NCBI GenBank assembly: GCA_032717465.1
Contig: CM064632.1
Coordinates: forward strand, 23,847,965-23,911,964
Direction of reading: 5' to 3'
DNA length: 64,000 nt
Source of the DNA: Coenobita brevimanus
Lineage: Eukaryota; Arthropoda; Malacostraca; Decapoda; Coenobitidae
Shown here piece by piece: positions 21,130-34,223 of the stretch. The notes below the pieces were generated by a model, which was not told where the DNA came from, ran no database searches, and was given only the letters and a program-made list of their open reading frames with translations. How positions within the stretch are numbered: position 1 is the stretch's first letter; each line of letters opens with the position of its first letter. The translations under genes were made by a program, and so were the position numbers.

Positions 21130-21975
21130 GTTTTGCCCTGTGACCACGACCTTCAGCTAATTGTTCTCAGAATCAAATTACGTCATTCATGGCTGACCCT
21201 CAACCCTTCCATAAAGTTTCCTTTAAATCAGATCCAAACTGAGTTGACCTTGCCTTGTGACCTTGACCCCTGACCTGCTGCTCTCAAGACAGAATGTCTT
21301 CATCCTTGCCTGACCCTCTACATTTCTACAAAGTTTGGCCCATATCGAATCTAATCTTAATCGCTAGTTGAACTTGTGACTTTACCCCTCACACTAACCT
21401 TTCATGGATTTCTTAAAATTCGAATCCCTTCATCCTTGCTTCACTCTTCCACAAAGCTTCGTTTAAATCTGATGAAGAATGCTTTAGTTGATTTTGCAAT
21501 ACGACCCTAACTTTTGATTTATTGTTCATAAAACACTTTTACTTACCCTCAACCCCTCCACCAAGTTTGCTTAAAATCTGTTCAAAACTGCTTTCATTGT
21601 GAACACGGCCATACAGGGGTCGAAGTTTGAACTTGTCGCGTGACCTTGGCTGTTGACTGATCTTGAATTGAATCCCTTCGTCCTTGTCCTACTCTCAACC
21701 CTCGCAAAAGTCCGGTCCAATTCAGATCAATAATATTTATGTTGACCTTGCTATATGACCTTGACTTTGTCCTGAGACCCTGACGAAGGACTGGTTGTTC
21801 TCAATATGGAATCCCTTCACTCTTGGTCTACTACGAGTCCTTCCACAAAGATTAGCCTAAACTAGATAAAAACAGCTAAAGTTGATCTTGCAATATGACC
21901 TTGACCTTTGACATTTTTCTAAAAAGTATGTTGACCCCTTGGCTGACCCACAGTCCTTCCATCAAGTTGCGTTTG
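21130..21975 (+). repeat. Degenerate ~130 bp tandem array with TGACCT half-sites
   Basis: About six units, each with GTTGACCTTGCC-like text, GTGACCTTGACC, a GTTCTCAA block, TCATCCTTG, CTGACCCTCAACCCTTCCA-like text, CAAAGTTTG and AAATCAGAT. Unit starts fall near 21243, 21370, 21498, 21628, 21743 and 21880. Related arrays lie at 53180 and 56370. TGACCT is the complement of the nuclear-receptor half-site AGGTCA. No coding frame. Confidence 0.75.
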
Positions 21976-22049
21976 TTTACACACAGGTATACGCCGAATA
22001 AAACATTACAATGCATGGGCTATCGCATGCTGCAATAAACACAGTTTTC

Positions 22050-22080
<31 letters not shown>

Positions 22081-22999
22081 CAATAACAATACTGTGACTG
22101 TCGAACCATGAGGGAGTATGATGGGAGTAGGACAACACAGATTAACAGTTGGGGGCAGGGATGGGAGGGTAGGAGTCTGCCACCATAACATTTTGTGGCG
22201 CTGCGACATGAAAAATCAAGACACAAAACACACCACATCACCTCATTTAGGGTCTGAGTAAGTAAGCAGAATGGACCAAAGCAAAGTCCTTCAGCCAACA
22301 GCAGAACCACTGCCCGCCCCAGACAAAGCCACTTGTGGTAATACCTCAGTTCGACTTCGGCTTGTCATGGATAACACGGGGGGGAGGGGGGATAAAAAAT
22401 AAAAAGCATATTTTTTGGTCACGGTATTGGCTAAGCTCTTTCTGCTACTGATATGACCACTATTTTGCGTTTGTATAGGAATATAGTTTATTTTGTACTC
22501 ATATCATCATCATCAACAACAATCTGTTGGGGTGGGAAGGATCCAGCAACAGGAAAAACACAAAGGTACGAGGGAGTATACATGTTTTCTGTACATACTC
22601 TATATTCCTATGCCAAAAGCATTTTTCGCTTTCAGGTACACATTATCATCATCATCATAATCATCAATAATGCTTTGGCTGGTAACCATATAGCCTGGAG
22701 GTCTGCAGGTTTACGGAGCTCCATCATCATCATCATCATCGCTGAACTGGGGAAGGCATCATTCGGAGGCCCGTATTACAGATGACATTATAGGCTCCCT
22801 AGCACGCTTTTCTTGGCGATTTATTAACCATAAGAAACCCTGACATCCTCTTTTATGTTATATATTTCCGGTGTCAATATTTGTTGTCTCAATACCGCAG
22901 AGGAGAACAGAATGGTGTAATATGCAAAATCAATCGAAAAGAAAAACGTGTTGAGAAGCTTCCTATGCTAACTAAAATATAACCCAAAAACAAAGAAAA

Positions 23000-23002
<3 letters not shown>
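21976..23002. other. Gene-free stretch with triplet repeats
   Basis: No gene. An AAT array lies at 22052-22078 and CAT/ATC arrays lie near 22503, 22645 and 22722. Reading frames here are short and composition-driven. Confidence 0.6.

Positions 23003-23062
<60 letters not shown>
23003..23062. repeat. GA microsatellite
   Basis: About 60 bp of GA. Confidence 0.96.
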
Positions 23063-23065
<3 letters not shown>

Positions 23066-23289
23066 TATCTAGCTGTTCCTCAATACCAGTCCAGTTAAAA
23101 TATTTTTCATTCACGCACTCTCCTTTTTGGATAAATAAACAAGCCCTTGCACTGCGGTGGATCTCGGAAGATGATTAACAGTCGTACTTTGGTATCATCA
23201 ATAAACAATAGTAGCATCATCGTAGTGAACAGATTAAATGTCTTAGATTTAGAAAATCTACAGTAACTACTGTACCCTTCCACAGCCAA

Positions 23290-23366
23290 ACGTCTTCATT
23301 CCGGTGGAAGAGGCCACAGACAAATCGCCTCCATGTCACCCTACCCTCCGCCATCCAGCTGCCCTC
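23290..23366 (-). mobile_element. RTE-like LINE 3' fragment
   Basis: On minus, the text ending RVTWRRFVCGL plus GGCGATTTGTCTGTGGCC matches the LINE 3' region at 6585-6606. It passes at 23357 into a minisatellite that replaces the rest of the fragment. Confidence 0.6.
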
Positions 23367-23640
23367 CCTCCAACTCACAACATTCTCATGCATATCTCCA
23401 CTAGGGTGCCCTCTCTCTTTCTCCAACTCATAACATCATTCACATCTGCAGCAGGCTGCCCTTCCTCCAGCTTATAACATCACCGTTCATATCTCCAATA
23501 GGCTGCCCTTTCTCCAACTTAAAACATGCTCATCCTTATCTCCACTAGCCTGCCCTCTCTCTCCAACTCGTAACATCATATCTCCACTAGGCTGCCCTCC
23601 CTCCAACCCATAACATCCTCGTTCACATCTCCACTCCACT
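23357..23640. repeat. ~47 bp minisatellite, six copies
   Basis: CTGCCCTCCCTCCAACTCA, CAACAT, CATATCTCCACTAGG recurs with variation, with unit starts near 23357, 23406, 23456, 23502, 23549 and 23591. The first unit is the LINE 3' sequence CAGCTGCCCTCC-CTCCAACTCAC, so the array grew from LINE DNA. Confidence 0.75.
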
Positions 23641-23884
23641 CCTCCACCTCATCCAGAATCTTATCACAAAATGCGTCTTGTCTAATGGTATAGCCTAAAA
23701 ATTCTCCTCTTGACTGTCTTCACATTCCTATAAACTTTAAATGAAACCCTGTCGCTGAATTCTTTGACCAGCAAGCAAAGTTTTGAGACAAGAGGACTAA
23801 AAATGATGATTTTTTTTTTTATTATACTCAGGTTGTAACTTTTTGAAAGTATTATTTTTTTTGTCTACGAGCTAAAATAGAAGC

Positions 23885-24323
23885 TGATTCACAGGGAGGA
23901 GGAGGAGGAGAAGTAGAAGGAGGAGGAGGAGGAAGAGGAGGAGGAAAGGAAGGTACGAAAATGGACAGAAGCATCAAAACAGGGCAAGAAAAATGGACAA
24001 AACATGGACACACAATAGAATTACGAAAGGAGGACACACGAAATGATAGGTATATAAAAAAGAAAAAAGAAAAATAAGGGGACAAAAAGGGGATGAAGCA
24101 CAGGCTAGGAAAAAAGATATGGGGCGACGGGAAACGAGCAGCTTGCGGGAAAAAATACAGTAGCAAAAATGCGGCCAAAAACTGAAGATGCACAAACAAA
24201 AATGGAGAAAACAGGATAAAAAAGTCAAACTGGGACAAGACGAAAATGAGGGAAAAGGGCTAGAGAAATAAAACAGTGGCAGAAAACAAGGTAATGATAA
24301 AAAATGAAGAAAAGCAAAAACAT

Positions 24324-24357
<34 letters not shown>
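23885..24357. repeat. Purine-rich stretch ending in a GA microsatellite
   Basis: GGAGGAGGAGG at 23896-23945 is followed by A/G-rich sequence and a GA array at 24327-24357. No gene, only Phe/Ser-rich minus-strand frames from composition. Confidence 0.75.
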
Positions 24358-24360
<3 letters not shown>

Positions 24361-24459
24361 ATAACAGTATCGAGAAATGACTAAAAACAAAAATAAATGG
24401 CAATAAATTCTTCCTCACTCCCAACACCTCTCTCTCTCTCTAATAAGAAGAATAAACAA

Positions 24460-25837
<1,378 letters not shown>

Positions 25838-25838
<1 letters not shown>

Positions 25839-26048
25839 AAGCGAATAGTGAGGTGGAAAGTACAAAACAAATCGCTAGCATGCCGCTGTTACGATCATCC
25901 ACATGCTTTTGCAACATTGTCATCTGAAATGTGTAGTATAAATCGCTATTAAGTCGCTGTTACGAATAAGTACATGAGTTCTAATAAACACAAGTGAATA
26001 CTGAGATGAAATGTGCAGAATAAATCGCAAAGGTGCCCCTGTTACGAA
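25838..26048. repeat. Three copies of a ~70 bp unit
   Basis: GCGAATAGTGAGGTGGAAAG, then ACAAATCGCTAGCATGCCGC, then TGTTACG recurs near 25925 (ATAAATCGCTATTAAGTCGC) and 25990 (GTGAATACTGAGATGAAATG, AATAAATCGC). Single related words occur at 6845 and 48262. Confidence 0.6.
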
Positions 26049-26302
26049 GCCTCATTTGTCACTTATAATACAGCTGTCACCACTCCCCTTATTCCCCCCA
26101 TTCCAAACCGCCTTTCCTTATTTACCATCAATTTCTCCTCTATCCTTCCATTTCATCTTCAGTCTTCTCATTCCTCTGAAACACCAAGTTTATGCAAACC
26201 TTCAGAAGACAGCGACATAAGGAACGAAAAATTAAATAACCAGGGGAAAATATAGCCCAAAAACTCAAACCAGGAAAATATACGACGATTAAGAACAGCA
26301 AC

Positions 26303-26481
26303 TTGGGTCTGGTTAGTACTTGGATGGGTGACCGCCTGGGAACACCAGATGCTGTTGGCATCCCTACGTGTCAAGTGGGGTTGGTGGAGGATTAATGCCC
26401 CTCCCTGTAAAACAATTAACTCTAAGCCCTTGGCCAACCCGTTTGGGGTGCATGGCGTCTGGCAATGAATGAATGAATGAA
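26303..26481 (+). mobile_element. 5S rRNA-derived SINE (SINE3-like), 5'-truncated
   Basis: The head TGGTTAGTACTTGGATGGGT, then GACCGCCTGGGAACACC and GCTGTTGGCAT, is the 3' half of animal 5S rRNA, including the box C internal promoter. After it comes a body found also at 103-211, and a 3' end TTTGGGGTGCATGGCGTCTG plus GCAAT matching the RTE-like LINE 3' end, then a GAAT tail. AAGAACAGCAAC flanks both sides (26291-26302 and 26482-26493) as a 12 bp target-site duplication. The 5' half of the 5S sequence is missing, as expected for a 5'-truncated insertion. It is not a functional 5S gene. Confidence 0.9.
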
Positions 26482-26493
26482 AAGAACAGCAAC

Positions 26494-27089
26494 AAATATA
26501 ACACATGGCAGGAAAAAGTATGTCACAAGAATACGCGTGAAAGGAAGAAGGTGAAGAGTTACGGGAAAGGAAATTGAAGGCATGATAAACGACAAAACAG
26601 AGATAAATACAAAGATATCAAAACAGTAGAACAAAACAGGAAAAACAGCTACAAATATATCACCTGCAAAGGCAAGAAAAAAATACAGTGATATAACGTA
26701 GGAGCACAACAAGAGTTAAAAATACAAGAAGGAAACTAGCCACCAAAGAACTCCCACGCATGAGAGGATGAGGAACAAAGATTGAAATATAGATAATAAA
26801 AACAAAAGCTCACAACAAGAAATAAATAAATAAATAAATAAATAACAGGAAGAAAAACAAAAGGGTTAGCCTAAATGAAAGGGAAGAAAATGGAATAAAC
26901 AAAGACAGGAAAAGGTATGAACAGAAACCAAAGCAAGAGCACAAACCTAAAAACACAGCTCCTGGAAATCTCAATCAAGAAAGCAAGGACAAAGGAACAA
27001 GAGAGTCGATAGTTAAATGGTGGGAAGACGGAAATGAAAAAAAAAAAAAACACTAAAAGTAATTACTTTTGAGCCCTCATAAAAAAAAA
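26494..27089. other. Gene-free A-rich sequence
   Basis: No gene. A-rich words such as GGAAAAACAG, an AAAT array at 26820-26844 and short A runs. Minus-strand Phe-rich frames reflect composition. Confidence 0.6.
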
Positions 27090-27686
27090 AGAACAGGAAA
27101 GAAAGCTCCAAGAAAACTCACTCAAGAAAGCATGGAAAGAGGAACAAGAGGGTGGCGAGGTTAATGGGGAAGAGGAAGGTATAAAGAACTGAGAATAAAG
27201 AAGAGGCTGAGAGCAAGTATGATAAAAGAGGCAGAAGACGTCTAATTAAAGCAGAGGTGAAGGGAAGAGCGTGTATACTAGACAGGAGAAAGAGAGGACG
27301 AGAGAAGGTAGGAATAACGCAGAGGAAAGATGGGAGGGAAGGAGGAAGGGGGAACAGAAGTTGAAAAAGGAAAGGAAGAGTAAAGAAAATGAAGAAAAGA
27401 TGAGAAAAGGAATGAGTACGGTAAATAACAGCGAAAAAAAGTAGAGGAAGAGAACGCAGGGAGTGAGAGAGGAGAGGAGAGGCTGGGAAGAAGAGATGAG
27501 GGAGATGGAAGAAAGAAAAGGAGTTTAGAGGGAGGGAGGGAGGGAGGGAGGGATGAAGGGAAGAGAATACAACCAACAGGAGAAAGAGAAGACAAAGGAG
27601 AGGAGAGAGGGAAGGAATCTTTCAAGATGTAGGAAAAGAGAGGGAGGATGATGGAGGATAATGGAAAGTACGAAAGGGGAAGGCTG

Positions 27687-27748
<62 letters not shown>

Positions 27749-27765
27749 AATGGAAAGAGAGAAGT
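27090..27765 (+). repeat. Second polypurine tract with GA microsatellite
   Basis: About 0.67 kb of purine-biased plus strand (GGAAAGAAG, GAGGGAGG, AGAGAGG) with a GGGA array at 27532-27552 and a pure GA array at 27689-27745. Confidence 0.85.
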
Positions 27766-27984
27766 TTGGAGAGGCGCGCAAGAGGAGAAACTGATGGGTG
27801 AAGATGTAAATAAGAGTATTGTATGGACAACAGCAGTGAAATAAGTATAGGTCACGGAGGAGGATGGAATCAGGAAAGGAGAATATTATAAATTGTTAAA
27901 ATCCAAGCGCAAATTTGTGACTTATTACTGACTTGACGTCACTCGGGAATATTAAACCAGTCACCCTTGACTTCGATGGACTAA

Positions 27985-28055
27985 AGAGCCTAGCCCCAGG
28001 CCCCAACCCTCCTTCAGGGGGCAGCAGAGAATTGGATGGGTGGATGGATGGATGA
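27985..28055 (+). mobile_element. Short 3' repeat end with GGAT tail
   Basis: AACCCTCCTTCAGGGGGCAG, CAGAGAATTGG is followed by a GGAT/GAAT array. It is analogous to 14325-14404. Confidence 0.4.
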
Positions 28056-28766
28056 ATGATTCATGGTCAGAAAAAAAAAAGTTTGTTTTAAATTTTTGCT
28101 TTAAATAAAAATCCACACGAATCGTCCCTTATTTGATTTTATTTACTCATGACCGTGCTATGAAGACGCGTCTATTACAGTTCTGCCGCTACACTATTTA
28201 ATTCGACTAGAAGTATATCTTGTAGGGAAGAGATTAATGAAAACTGTACCAAACCCCTCTGATCTGAAAAATTTCCAAAGCCAAACAATAAGCAAACAAG
28301 AACAAAACTTAAAATGACATCGGGCTGAAGGGGGTTATCGAGTGGGGACAATTGCTTGGGCGTACTTGTGATGAGACAACTCCCTCACAGGATAAGGGAT
28401 TAGGTAACAAATAAACAACTTTATAAAAGAACATATCTTTGTAGCACACATTTCAGTTTCAAAGCACAGAACTTCTGACAGACAGAGATGCTTTTCAGCT
28501 TTAAAAATGAACGAACGCCATTGAAAGTGAATTGGTGATACAGTCGACCAGAAATTCTACTTCTATACTCCGCTGACAGTTTTGTATGCAGGGTACAGCA
28601 CAGTTCAACTCAGATAATTAACTCCACAAAAGCCTAAAGGCCAACTTACTCGCCGAAAATGTGGCCAGCCATTTCGGAAAACTGATCGTACCGTATTTAT
28701 GGATAATTCATACTCGTAAACTGTTTATAATTATATAACTGCCATATTAATCATCAAGCACTGTGT

Positions 28767-28806
<40 letters not shown>

Positions 28807-29044
28807 GATCCAGCCAAGAAAGGATTCAAGGGAGGAATACATTGAATTCTTCGTACGTCCGGCAAAGCATAAAAAAAGCGTGCAAAAGCATTCCAGAACA
28901 CAAGACGTCACCACGTTATGTCAAACCTGTACCCGACTGACTATCCTTAAAGCATGCTCAGCATGGAATACACTCAGTCTTACACCTGTTACGTCGGTAT
29001 GTATGGTTGTGCGTAGCTATTCCGGCATATACTGTATGTAGCAA

Positions 29045-29047
<3 letters not shown>
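28056..29047. other. Gene-free stretch
   Basis: No gene. It contains a TA array at 28770-28802 and an ATTTAATTCGACT variant of the dispersed motif near 28195. Confidence 0.6.

Positions 29048-29102
<55 letters not shown>
29048..29102. repeat. CT microsatellite
   Basis: About 55 bp of CT. Confidence 0.96.
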
Positions 29103-29106
<4 letters not shown>

Positions 29107-29850
29107 TTTTAGATCTAATGTTAGTAAGAAACATTCACATATTCTTCTTACAACCTGAGCAGTTTTCGGGATCCAGATTTTCTTTTGGTAATTTCATCTC
29201 TGAATTACAAACCTTGTCAAAATACTTCTCACTGCTCAATGCTCTGGTCTCGATAGATTGAGTGAACAAATACTTGCCTTAATTATGTGAACATTTCATT
29301 CTGACCTGATCTGATCATAATATTCAAAATTACACAAGTTCCTGGTAGTGTTTAGAACGCCCCAGTGGGAAGGACTAATTTGTATAATCTATCCCCACTA
29401 GGTGAATAGATTTTTTTTTTTTTAAATTATTAGTTTTTAATCATATAATGTCACCAAGGTTAGTAGGCTGGTCATCTGCTCTTAAATGCTCAGTTTGGTT
29501 CCTCCTGTACACCTTGTGAGATGTCAGATGGGATAAACTGTTACGGTTTGCTGTGATACCAAATGTTATTTAGTAATGAAATTTTTGGATGTCATAATGA
29601 AGTCTTTTAGGACACGACAAAACAAATATACCATTCTCATATATTTATTTACGTATATACTCGTACTGAAACTCCGAACCCAGATATATATTACATTTTA
29701 GTGTAACTTGATATACTCACACATTGTGTTAAATTACTGACATTTCGAGTTTGATTCAAGAGTATATCCTTTGAGGAGCGTTCCGGCACTTGCGCCATCT
29801 TCGTTGAGTGCAGTGTGGGTGGAAGGGTGCGTAGCTTCAGATTTATTAGT

Positions 29851-29852
<2 letters not shown>

Positions 29853-29927
<75 letters not shown>

Positions 29928-29938
29928 AGAGAGAGAGA
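29853..29938. repeat. Compound GT-GA microsatellite
   Basis: A GT array to 29911, then AA and a GA array to 29938. The 29103-29852 segment before it shows no gene. Confidence 0.95.
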
Positions 29939-30142
29939 ATCAAACTGATGTCCTCTGAGGGGGTGTTTTTGGCTACTTTTGCCTTCATCGTCGCAGGTCA
30001 TGCTTCCGGCAGGGGAACTGCTTGTGTAGTAGAACGTTCCAAAGTTCTGCTTCTTTTACCTTAGAAATTAGCACAGCGAGAGTAGCTGTATTTCTGTCAC
30101 TGTACATTTCCCAAAATAATTTCGTAAGGATAAACAGCTTCA

Positions 30143-30145
<3 letters not shown>

Positions 30146-30186
<41 letters not shown>
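30146..30186. repeat. AC microsatellite
   Basis: About 40 bp of AC. Confidence 0.95.
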
Positions 30187-30190
<4 letters not shown>

Positions 30191-31093
30191 ATGCATCCGA
30201 ACAGTTGGGTATGACTGATATCAAAATGAGCACTCTGGTTATCATCTCGGTATCGTTGATCTGTCTGGTTACTGGATGAATCGCTAGGCAAAAAAACTGT
30301 ACCCACATTTGTAAAACTCAGGCTGAAACTGATTTTATCTCACCAATAAAACCTTCCAGATATGGCAATACATCTTCCACTTCGTCAAATCACGGCACTG
30401 TGATAGCAAGACACGAATCACTAAACGATTTCCTAACAGTGTATGAAGCCAAACTTCTGCAGCTGACAACTCAAAGCACCATGATTTTTGATGATGTTAC
30501 TCTAATCACCGTGACTGACTATGCATCCATATTCGAAGGGCAATTCTCTCATGCTTCCGTTGTTTTTAAGTTAAATGACGCACAGTTTTGTGATACATAT
30601 TTGGTCGAGTGTAAAATGTTGACAAGTAATATCCTTGGCATAATATGCCAGGTATATAATAAGGCACAGTTTCCTGATTTAAGAGTAAATAATTCCTGGT
30701 GAAAAGTTCCTCCTTGATGCAATACTAACAGAAACAGCGGGCTTAAGCAAGAGTAAAAATGAGAATAGTGGATTTTTTTTTTTTTTTTTTACATTTCATC
30801 CACTGCTGCGGAATGAATACATAGAAAAAATAAAAATATATTCTGTAAGCACTGTATATCACCGTATCTACCCTGTAAGTGTCTTAAACTTACAATTTTT
30901 GTACCACAGTTGCAGAAGGACATTACTTACCTGCAAAAACAAAAGGATTACATTAATAAGATTACACAAAGATATTATAGGAACATACATTAATAACATA
31001 TGTAAAATAATAGTAACAATAATATTAATAACGATCTGCTATTCCCCATCTCCAGTAATGAAAATCCAAGGTGAGAGAAGCCTTAGTTAGGAG

Positions 31094-31096
<3 letters not shown>

Positions 31097-31167
<71 letters not shown>

Positions 31168-31169
31168 TT

Positions 31170-31210
<41 letters not shown>
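31097..31210. repeat. Compound TA-T-GA microsatellite
   Basis: A TA array to about 31159, a T run, then a GA array to 31210. Confidence 0.95.
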
Positions 31211-31213
<3 letters not shown>

Positions 31214-32803
31214 TATTCGTAGAAATCCAGAGGGTAATCCTAGCTAAGACCTAGTTACAAGAAGCATTAGTTAAGAAAAATCCTAGCTAATAGAATCTGA
31301 GAAATTCTAACAGAGAAATCTCACATGGCAGAAATCTTACATGAAAATCCATTAACTCCCTCAGGACACAAAAAATATTAACTACTTGGTTGGGTGGCTT
31401 GTTGTCAAAAAGTTTAGGCCAATTCATGGAGATGGAGATTATTATTTTTTATTTACTGTTTTATTTATTTTGAGGAGGAGGGAGTAATCATTAAATCAAA
31501 CCTCTCCAGGTCTCAATATCTCCCCCTTTGTTGAGTAAAATCGTTTGTAAATATCACGAATAAAATAAATGCCATATGTCTGAAAGGGTTAGGGTGTAAT
31601 AAGCAATAAAAGACCATTCACAACACTCAAAGACTTCCTCTTCCGCTATACACATTCATCACTCACACCAACATTTAAGCCCTCCCTCCTATTTTTCTCT
31701 CTTCTCTCTCATCACACGCCGAAGCACTGTATCGAATTTATGTACCGCACCATTTACGTAACTCTGATTTCCGCTGAAGAAATGCATTTATACGACAGTG
31801 GACGCACTTTACGGCGCCACCCAACCCCAGCCAAAGCACACAGGACGCTGTATTTATCCCCTGAAAGGCAGGGTGGGTTGTATGTCCGTCCACTAAGCCT
31901 CCTGACCTGAGTATGATCTCACCCGAGGCCGGACATACCACCAGAGTCCGCCTTTTTTTTTTTTTTTCTACTTCCAGACGAGACTATTCAGGTAAGGGAG
32001 ATGTCTCGTACCGTAAGGGTTAATTAAGGCTGCTTCCCGCTCCTTGCGTTCCAAAAATCTAACCTCATGAGAATAAAATAGTCAGACGGCAAAAGAATTA
32101 CATAAAATTTACGTCCCTGGGCTGCAGAAAGAGGGTAAAGTACGGTAGTACGTCCTTTCAAGTGTTTTCACATAATGGTACTCTGTCGAATCTCCATCCA
32201 TGACACACTCTCACGCTCACAAACTCAGCTTCCACATGCACTCTCTCACTCTACTTTGCAAATTCCTTCTATACCCGTGCGTGGATCAATGGGTGGGGGC
32301 GGGTTATTTCTCTTGTAAAAAATAAATAAATAAATAAATACATAAAAGTGGTGTTTTTTAACCTGGCGAATGAGTTTCCCTTCACGACCTGTATACCACG
32401 ACTTGATTGTGTATATCAGAGCTGCCCGTCGATGCCAAAGGAGTGTATACTGTCCGCTGCAATAGATACACACATACGTAATTACACATACACACACACC
32501 CTCCAAAGACACTGAAGCCTGTTTCATATTCAAATTCCAGCCAATCAATTTATTCATCTTGGGAGGTACAAATTACGATATATAATGTTATTCATTTTAC
32601 AACACTACAATTTATATCAGTTTAGGGCAGCATCCAACTACTGAAGCAGTTAATGAAGGCTATACCTCATACTTACAAACTGACAGCACTAAACTGAATG
32701 AATTCGTTAAGAGGCAGAAAAAAAAATCAAATGCGTGATCGTACTGAAAAGGTAAATGTGGTGGTCAAGAGGTAACAAGTTTTCCCTTTAATTCGGACAA
32801 CCC
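31211..32803. other. Gene-free stretch with a small inverted repeat
   Basis: No gene. GGTTGTATGTCCG (near 31877) and CGGACATACCACC (near 31932) form an inverted repeat with one mismatch around about 43 bp, possibly a tiny MITE or hairpin. Dispersed-motif copies lie near 31535, 31970 and 32068, and an AAAT run lies at 32318. Confidence 0.5.
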
Positions 32804-34223
32804 TATCTATCTATCTATTGCCAGAAGCCTCAATCCCGTTTGGGGCGGCCACAAACAAATCGCCTCCACGTCGTCCTGTCCCCCGCCATTTCACTGCCCT
32901 GCTCCCAACTCACACCCTCCTCTCTCATATACTTCTCCACCCCATCCCTCCATCTCATCCTCGGCCTCCCCGTCCCTCTTCCCCCCTCCACCTCACTCAC
33001 ATACACTCTCCGTCAGTCTTTCACCTTCCATCCTCTCCACATGGCCAAACCACCTCAGTGTGTTCCTCATAACACTTCCTATCACATCCACATCCACACC
33101 ACAACGCTCCTTTATATCCTCATTCGTCAGCCTGACTCTCCATGTGACTCCACAGGCTCCTCTTAAATAACTCATTTCCACTGCTCTCACTCTTGACTTG
33201 TGTCCTTCCAACAATGTCCAAGCTTCACTTCCAAACGTTTGAGTTGGTATCACAATACTGTCATGTAGTAACTTTTTCACTTCCATGTTCACTTCCCTGT
33301 TTCTTATCTCTGCTTTCAAAGAACCAACAACCTTTCTACCCTGCTGTACCCTCTCAAGCACTTCACCCTCCAAACCTCCATCCTTACTCATCACACTACC
33401 CAATACTTAAACGTACTCACATTTTCCAATTCCTCACCATCCAACCTCGCTGTACATTCACTGACTTCACCTCTCTCAAAGACCATCACTTTATTCTTCC
33501 CTACATTCACCTTTAGATTCTGTTTCTTACACACTCTCCCAAACTCATCCACCAAGCCTTGCAGCTCCCCTTCGTCTTCACTCAACAACACAGTATCCTC
33601 TGCAAAGAACAGTACAGGGAGTTTCTAAACACTATCCTCTCTCACCAGGGCCACTCCAACATCCACTACCCTACCTTGTACCTCTTTTATTACCCCATCC
33701 ATGAACAGATTGAACAACCATGGAGACGACACATCCCTGTTTCAACCCAACCTTCAAAGAGAAAAATTCACTTAGTTCACCATCCACACGCACTGCAGCC
33801 TTAGCACCATCATACATACTCTTCACAGCATTCAACAATTTTCCATCTACTCCATATATTCTTAATACTTTCCACAATCCTTGTCTATCCACCCTGTCAT
33901 ATGCTTTCTCCAAATCCATGAAAGCCGCATACAACTTCTTTCCCTTCTCTAGAACCCTTTCCACTAAAGATCTAAGAATGAATATCTGATCTACACAACC
34001 TCTTCCCTTCCTAAAGCCTCCCTGTTCTTCTCCAACTAATTCCTCTGTTCTTTTTCTAACTCTGTCAATAAGTATCCTACCATACACATTTCCTATTATA
34101 CTAAGAAGACAAATGCCCCTATGATTACCACACACTTCTTTTTCCCCTTTTCCTTTGTACAAGGGAATAATTATACCTGACTTCATCCTCCGGGACTCTA
34201 CCTTCCTCCCAGGCCAATCTGCA
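32804..34223 (-). pseudogene. RTE-like LINE, RT core to 3' end (minus)
   Basis: In element order from 34223 downwards: SGIIIPLYKGKGEKEVCGNH, EEQGGFRKGRGCVDQIF, AFMDLEKAYDRVDRQ, the GLKQGCV motif, then the catalytic block, STFKYW and TFGSEAWTLLEGHKS, GHVERM, and the 3' UTR with GGCTTCTGGCAAT and a GATA tail (plus-strand TATC at 32804-32818). Two bases are missing in the GLKQGCVMSPW motif (near 33720). The catalytic motif reads FAED instead of FADD (near 33597), so the enzyme is dead. The 5' part lies at 39827-40615, on the far side of an LTR retrotransposon. Confidence 0.88.
34219..34223. other. Target-site duplication CTGCA (left)
   Basis: CTGCA lies directly before the LTR element and again directly after it at 39822-39826. 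The LINE sequence is continuous across the site once the element and one copy are removed (compare TTGTGCAGATTGG at 44775). Confidence 0.9.

Noticed and set aside
26303..26362. 5S rRNA gene
   Set aside because: Only the 3' half is present, with base changes, followed by SINE body, LINE-type end and a target duplication.
30400..30702. 100-codon frame that looks moderately protein-like
   Set aside because: It starts at GTG, has no ATG near its start, no domain that I recognise and no splice context. Possible decayed transposon, but not supported.
32787..32803. TTTAATTC as target duplication of the minus-strand LINE (also at 40613)
   Set aside because: The two copies are not equally adjacent to the element ends, so an 8 bp match in AT-rich DNA may be chance.
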